The position numbers were made by a program, and so were the translations under genes. The notes below the pieces were generated by a model. That model saw nothing but the letters and a program-made list of their open reading frames with translations, did not search any database and was not told the origin of the DNA. From Roseobacter sp. SK209-2-6 (lineage in GTDB: Bacteria > Pseudomonadota > Alphaproteobacteria > Rhodobacterales > Rhodobacteraceae), in assembly GCF_000169455.1 (NCBI RefSeq), contig NZ_AAYC01000001.1, forward strand, positions 396,001 to 460,000: a DNA stretch of 64,000 nucleotides, given 5' to 3'. This document shows positions 59,624-64,000 of this stretch, piece by piece. Position 1 is the stretch's first letter. Every line of letters begins with the position of its first letter.

Positions 59624-62182
59624 ATGCCTGATACCCCATTTGCGATTTTGATCACCCCGACTGCCCCAATTGCCACCGCCAGCCACGGTGGTCGCGCGAA
59701 GTGCTTGCAGCGGCTGGTGCGGCTGGAACTGCCGGTGCCCTGTACTGTGGCGTTGTCATTTGCTGCGGTGCAGAATATCGCCGCTGGCGATCTGCCGGAT
59801 ATTCCCGCCATTCTGGGGGAGTTTCATGAAGATGCGCTCCTCTGTGTGCGGCCCTCGTCTGAGGTGCCGGACTGGGGCGGGCCCAGCGCGGTTTTGAATA
59901 TCGGCATGAATGATGCCCGCTATGTCAGCCTGTGTGAGAGCCTGGGCAAGGAGGCGGCCTCGTCGCTTTACCTGCGTTTCGTGCAATCCTATGCGGTGCA
60001 TGTGGCGCGGCTCGATCCGGATGTCTTTGACGATGTCGAGGAGGGCGGGCCGGATGCGTTGCGTGAAATCCTGATCGCCTATGAGGCCGAAACCGATGAG
60101 CCTTTCCCGCAGGATCCGGGCGAGCAGCTGGCGGCGGTTCTGCGCTCCATGGCGCGGGCCTGGGAAGGCACCACGGCGCGGCTCTTGCGGCAGGCCAAGG
60201 GCGCGCCGGGTGATGCGGGCCTAGGCCTGGTGGTGCAGGAGATGATCCCAGGCTTGGGGCAGGGGGAATGCGGCTCGGGTGTGTTGCAGCTGGTTGATTC
60301 CAAGACCGGCGCGCCGCAGATCATTGGCCGCTATCTCAGCCAGTCCCAGGGGCGGGAGGCACTGGGTGCGGGCCGTGAGGCATTGTTCCTGGAAAAGGAC
60401 ACGCGGGGCCCCTCGCTGGAGGAGCTGGCGCCAGAGGCCTTTGCCCGGATCAAGGAGCATGCCGAGCTGATGCGGCGCCGTCTGCGCGAAGAGATGCAGG
60501 TGGAATTTGTCATACAGAATGGCAACTTACACATCCTGGATGGGGTTCGGGTGCAACGCAACTCGCGCGCGGCGGTGCGCATCGCTGTAGCCCTGGCGCT
60601 GGATGAGATCATCAGCCCCGAAGAGGCGCTGATGCGGGTGGATGCCCATGCGCTGAACGAGCTGATGCACCGGCAGGTGGCACCGGATGCGGAACGCGAT
60701 GTGATCGGCTGTGGCATTGCCGCCAGTCCGGGGGCGGCCACCGGGCGTCTGGTCTTTACCGCTGCCGAGGCCCAGGCCAGCGCGGCGCGGGGTGAGCCCT
60801 GTATCCTGGTGCGGCGCGAAACCTCCCCCGAAGATGTGCGCGGCATGCATGCCGCCGTGGGGGTGCTGACCGAAAAGGGCGGCATGACCAGCCATGCGGC
60901 GGTGATTGGCCGAGGGCTGGGCTTGCCCTGTATCGTCGGGGCCTCGAACCTGAAGTTCATTACCAAGAAGAAACAGTTGGTCTCGGCCGAGGGGCGGGTA
61001 TTTCGTGCCGGTGACACTGTCACCATCGATGGCAGCAATGGTGAGATCCTGGCGGGTGAGCCAGAAATGCTGGAAGCGGCGCAGGATGATGCCTTTCGCA
61101 CGCTGCTCAGCTGGGCGGATGAGGCCCGCGATATTGGTATCCGTGCCAATGCGGATACGCCCGCAGATGCCAAGACCGCGCGAAACTTCAACGCTCAGGG
61201 CATTGGCCTGTGTCGGACGGAGCATATGTTCTTTGATCCCGGTCGCTTGACCGTGATGCGTGAGATGATCTTTGCCGAGACCCCTTCGGGGCGCGAAGCG
61301 GTGTTGGAAAGGCTCTTGCCGATGCAGCGCGAGGATTTCCAGGAGCTGTTCCGGATCATGGAGGGCATGCCGGTCTGCATTCGCCTGTTCGACCCGCCGC
61401 TGCATGAATTCCTGCCTGCGACCAAGACAGGTCAACGCGAGCTTTCCGAGGCCCTGGATATCCCTGTCAGCGATGTGACCCGCCGGGTCGAGGAGCTGGG
61501 CGAATATAATCCCATGCTGGGTCTGCGCGGGGTGCGCCTGGGCGTCACCGTGCCCGAGATCTATGATATGCAGGCGCGTGCCATCTTTGAGGCCACGCTG
61601 GAGGCCTCAAAGGACGGCGCACCTGTGGTGCCAGAGGTGATGATCCCGCTGGTTTCAGCGAAGCGTGAAGTTGAAATGGTCAAATCGCGCATCGACGCGG
61701 TGGCGGCCGCGGTGGCGACAGAGCGTGGTGAGAGTTTCGACTACCGGCTTGGCGTCATGGTTGAAACCCCGCGTGCGGCCTTGCGTGCGGCGGAAATCGC
61801 CCCTCATACTGCTTTCCTCAGCTTCGGCACCAATGACCTCACACAGATGACCTATGGATTGTCGCGCGATGATGCGGGGCGCTTCATGTCAAACTATGTC
61901 CAGCAGGAGGTCTTCCCGGAAGATCCCTTCCATGTGCTGGATGTGGACGGGGTCGGTGAGCTGTTGAAACTGGGCGTTCAGCGCGGACGCGGCGCCAATC
62001 CGGAGGTGACGCTTTCGATCTGCGGTGAGCATGGCGGCAACCCCGAATCAATCGCATTTTGCCGTGAAGCAGGCTTTGATTATGTCTCCTGTTCGCCCTT
62101 CCGGGTTCCCATCGTGCGACTTGCTGCCGCGCAGCTTGCAATTGGCGCCAAAACCGGAACCACAGCGCCAACATATACTTAA
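59624..62182 (+). CDS. Pyruvate phosphate dikinase / PEP-utilising enzyme
   Basis: I start the gene at ATG 59624 (MPDTPFAILITPTAPIATAS), because the 59480 frame adds 48 residues with no family resemblance. The 852-residue protein has an N-terminal ATP-grasp part (GDAGLGLVVQEMIPGLGQGE), the swivelling phosphohistidine domain with TEKGGMTSHAAVIGRGLGLP and the C-terminal PEP-binding barrel (RTEHMFF, FLSFGTNDLTQMTYGL, SICGEHGGNPES with the catalytic cysteine). The N-terminal nucleotide part is shorter and more divergent than in classic PPDK, so the exact substrate is uncertain. It follows glyS past a terminator. Confidence 0.88.
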   Translation: MPDTPFAILITPTAPIATASHGGRAKCLQRLVRLELPVPCTVALSFAAVQNIAAGDLPDIPAILGEFHEDALLCVRPSSEVPDWGGPSAVLNIGMNDARYVSLCESLGKEAASSLYLRFVQSYAVHVARLDPDVFDDVEEGGPDALREILIAYEAETDEPFPQDPGEQLAAVLRSMARAWEGTTARLLRQAKGAPGDAGLGLVVQEMIPGLGQGECGSGVLQLVDSKTGAPQIIGRYLSQSQGREALGAGREALFLEKDTRGPSLEELAPEAFARIKEHAELMRRRLREEMQVEFVIQNGNLHILDGVRVQRNSRAAVRIAVALALDEIISPEEALMRVDAHALNELMHRQVAPDAERDVIGCGIAASPGAATGRLVFTAAEAQASAARGEPCILVRRETSPEDVRGMHAAVGVLTEKGGMTSHAAVIGRGLGLPCIVGASNLKFITKKKQLVSAEGRVFRAGDTVTIDGSNGEILAGEPEMLEAAQDDAFRTLLSWADEARDIGIRANADTPADAKTARNFNAQGIGLCRTEHMFFDPGRLTVMREMIFAETPSGREAVLERLLPMQREDFQELFRIMEGMPVCIRLFDPPLHEFLPATKTGQRELSEALDIPVSDVTRRVEELGEYNPMLGLRGVRLGVTVPEIYDMQARAIFEATLEASKDGAPVVPEVMIPLVSAKREVEMVKSRIDAVAAAVATERGESFDYRLGVMVETPRAALRAAEIAPHTAFLSFGTNDLTQMTYGLSRDDAGRFMSNYVQQEVFPEDPFHVLDVDGVGELLKLGVQRGRGANPEVTLSICGEHGGNPESIAFCREAGFDYVSCSPFRVPIVRLAAAQLAIGAKTGTTAPTYT

Positions 62183-62361
62183 AATTAAGGAAATCTTGTT
62201 TTCTGCGCCGCAGCTTTTCCCCGGAACCAAAGGCGTGCCACTGACTGCGATACCTAGATGTTTGCGCCCAAACTGGACGCAGGCGGGGAAAATCGTTAAG
62301 GGAGGCGGTCGTATGGGACTGGGGAGGCCCTGCGCAGATGGAAAAACAAGGACTCCTGACG

Positions 62362-63009
62362 ATGAAAACCCTGACCCTGGCTGCCCTATGTGCGGCGGCA
62401 ACGACGGCGGGATCGATGGCTGTGGCCGATACCGGCCTGGGCGCGCTGTTCAAGCGCGAGCAATCCAGCCTCAACGCTGTTCCGCAGAACCGGCTGGCCG
62501 GTCTTTTTGGGTTCAAGACGCGCAAGAACCGCCGCAATGTGACCGAAGTCACCATGAGCAAGGCCTGGTTGGCTGAGCAGCCCGCGGCGAAGGGCGATGC
62601 AGAATTCGCCTGTCTGGCAGAGGCGCTCTACTTTGAGGCCCGTGGTGAAACCGTAAAAGGGCAATTCGCCGTGGCCGAGGTCATCATGAACCGGGCCAAA
62701 TCGGCGCAGTTTCCGAACTCGCTCTGTAGCGTGATCAATCAGGGCACCGGGCGGCGCTATCAGTGCCAATTCACCTATACCTGTGATGGCCACGAAGAGG
62801 TGATCCGCGAAAAAGCGGCCTATGCGCAGGTCGCCAAGGTTGCGCGGCTGACCATCGATGGGGCAGCGCCCAAGCTGACCGATGGCGCCACCTATTACCA
62901 TACCACCGGCGTTAGCCCGCGCTGGAGCCGGAGCTTTACCAAAACCACCCGGATCGGTGTGCATCTCTTCTACCGGGATGACCGCTACACAATCGCTTCC
63001 AACGAGTAA
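62362..63009 (+). CDS. Cell wall hydrolase (SleB/CwlJ type)
   Basis: The start ATG 62362 lies 9 nt after AAGGA. The 215-residue protein has a signal peptide (MKTLTLAALCAAATTAGSMA) and the Hydrolase_2 domain: LAEALYFEARGETVKGQFAV with the catalytic glutamate, EVIMNRAKSAQFPNSLCSVI, CQFTYTCDG and GATYYHTTGVSPRWS. Members cut peptidoglycan as amidases or transglycosylases; in nonsporulating bacteria they act in wall growth. It follows the PPDK-like gene on the same strand, an order common in Rhodobacterales. No damage is seen. Confidence 0.92.
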   Translation: MKTLTLAALCAAATTAGSMAVADTGLGALFKREQSSLNAVPQNRLAGLFGFKTRKNRRNVTEVTMSKAWLAEQPAAKGDAEFACLAEALYFEARGETVKGQFAVAEVIMNRAKSAQFPNSLCSVINQGTGRRYQCQFTYTCDGHEEVIREKAAYAQVAKVARLTIDGAAPKLTDGATYYHTTGVSPRWSRSFTKTTRIGVHLFYRDDRYTIASNE

Positions 63010-63232
63010 GGTCCTGGGCGCTGACAGGGCTTTGCGGTCGGAGATCGATCGATTTTCGGCTGAAACCTGCGAAGTCAAAACAAGGCAGGCGGGTTCGTGG
63101 CGTCACAGAACGCCGCTTTCCGCGCCTAGCCTGGCGCAAGCAAGCCTGTTATGAGACGCTCGCGCGGGTAGGGTGATAGACCACAGCCCTATCGGGCGCC
63201 TGCCAGATCCTCGCCAGCCAAAGGCCCTCACC

Positions 63233-64000
63233 ATGTCCTCAGAAGTTCGCCTCGCATTTGAGCACCCTTCCGAAAGGTCCATTGCAACTGCACGCGGCCC
63301 TTTGGATCGAATTTCCCTGCGTGACCATATGGTCGAAGTTGAAATCGGCGCTTTTCAGGCAGAACGTGGCACCACTCAGCGGATCTGTTTCAATGTGGTG
63401 GTGGAGATCACCCCACTGCCAAAGGATCTGGATGACGATGTGGATCGCATCCTGTCCTATGATCGCGTGAGTGAGGCCATCGCTCATGAGCTAGCAGCCG
63501 AGCGGCTCAATCTTCTGGAGACCCTGGCCGAACGCGTGGCCGAACGGATCCTCTTGGAGCCACAGGCGGTGCGGGTCTTTGTTCGTATCGAGAAACTGGA
63601 TCGTGGCCCCGGTGCCCTGGGTGTTGAGATTGTGCGCTCTCAGGACCAGGTGAGCCATACGGTTGCCGAAGACGAGCCGCCACATCCACGGCTGATGTAT
63701 CTTTCCAATGCGGCCATCGACAGCGGCAATGTCTCTGCCTGGATTGATCAGATGGAATGCCGTCAGCGTCCCCTGATCCTCTGCGTGGGAGCGCATCCGC
63801 TGGAGACGCCAAAGACCGGCCATAAATGGACCCAGCGGCGGATTGACCTTTTGTCGATCGAGCAGAATGCCTGGCGTCTGGCGGCCAAAGATGACCGCTG
63901 CGTAGTGGTCGCTACCCGTACCGAATTGGACTGGGCCATGAAGAACGGCCAGATCTGCGTCTGGGCGCCCTCTAAAATTGTACTTGATGCGGTGGACGGC
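63233..64000 (+). CDS. folB: Dihydroneopterin aldolase with C-terminal extension (3' end outside window)
   Basis: The frame opens at ATG 63233 (MSSEVRLAFEHPSERSIATA) behind AAAGG and runs off the window edge after 256 codons. The FolB domain shows DRISLRDHMVEVEIGAFQAE, YDRVSEAIAHELAAERLNLL, ETLAERVAERIL and VFVRIEKLDRGPGALGVEIV. It cleaves dihydroneopterin in folate synthesis. After about residue 140 a second region continues (PHPRLMYLSNAAIDSG onward) that normal FolB of about 120 residues does not have. Its nature is unknown. It probably begins a folate gene unit beyond the window. Confidence 0.88.
   Translation, partial: MSSEVRLAFEHPSERSIATARGPLDRISLRDHMVEVEIGAFQAERGTTQRICFNVVVEITPLPKDLDDDVDRILSYDRVSEAIAHELAAERLNLLETLAERVAERILLEPQAVRVFVRIEKLDRGPGALGVEIVRSQDQVSHTVAEDEPPHPRLMYLSNAAIDSGNVSAWIDQMECRQRPLILCVGAHPLETPKTGHKWTQRRIDLLSIEQNAWRLAAKDDRCVVVATRTELDWAMKNGQICVWAPSKIVLDAVDG

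Noticed and set aside
1-64000. CRISPR arrays, rRNA or tRNA genes
   Set aside because: No regularly spaced repeats, rRNA blocks or tRNA-like cloverleaf with TTCGA loop in context were found by eye. A tRNA scan would settle the last point.

Overview
The window looks like a chromosomal stretch of a marine Roseobacter-group alphaproteobacterium (Rhodobacterales; Phaeobacter, Ruegeria or Leisingera would fit). The evidence is high G+C coding sequence, a complete-looking Tad/Flp pilus cluster in the order usual for these bacteria, an aa3-type oxidase cluster (ctaC-ctaB-small ORF-ctaG-ctaE-surf1) followed by thrC and an M16 protease, and the glyQ-small ORF-glyS-ppdK-like-cell wall hydrolase neighbourhood. 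This assignment is inference from protein families and gene order.

Layout. 1-3.9 kb: pdeM (cut by the window edge) and a ligase-associated DEXH helicase, an unknown short ORF, a two-unit structured repeat and an RraB-like gene. 3.9-17.2 kb: Tad pilus locus on the minus strand (AAA ATPase, cpaA, two TPR lipoproteins, tadC, tadB, tadA/cpaF, cpaE, an OmpA lipoprotein, cpaC, cpaB and two Flp-type pilins), with a divergent lytic transglycosylase. 17.2-27.4 kb: fatty acid desaturase, MBL-fold hydrolase, scoB-scoA, topA, dprA, tldD. 27.4-36.8 kb: a perfect FNR-type box, then the oxidase cluster, thrC, M16 protease, GNAT and an FAD-linked oxidase on the plus strand. 36.8-46.8 kb: apt, LysE exporter, DUF418-like protein, mtnP, MerR regulator, DUF2938 protein, SulP transporter, acyltransferase, flavin reductase, GNAT, EcsC. 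46.8-50.1 kb: a decayed accessory patch with an IS3-family element inside a small gene, a 23-bp direct repeat that copies the 3' end of ecsC, an IS200-type remnant, a secreted unknown protein and a transporter fragment. 50.1-64 kb: DUF1178, SDR, an ArpA-like 2OG-Fe(II) oxygenase divergent from a LysR gene, a SPOR/peptidoglycan-binding protein with a degenerate trypsin-like domain, glyQ, a small membrane protein, glyS, a PPDK-like enzyme, a cell wall hydrolase and folB (cut by the window edge).

How the parts work together. The Tad genes should assemble a surface pilus for attachment. Stem-loops after each of the first pilin, second pilin, cpaB and ompA genes suggest stepwise transcript attenuation from abundant pilin to scarce machinery. 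The cta genes supply oxidase subunits II and III and the heme and copper maturation factors. Subunit I, tadE/F/G and the DNA ligase partner of the helicase are not in the window.

The most unusual sequence signal is a family of structured intergenic units: GCTCCCGC, a variable hairpin, TTGGGC, a variable hairpin. It occurs at least four times: twice as facing pairs of units (3235-3397 and 36842-36999) and twice as single units (35219-35307 and 21358-21430), one of which appears to be the topA terminator. I saw no tRNA, rRNA or CRISPR array.
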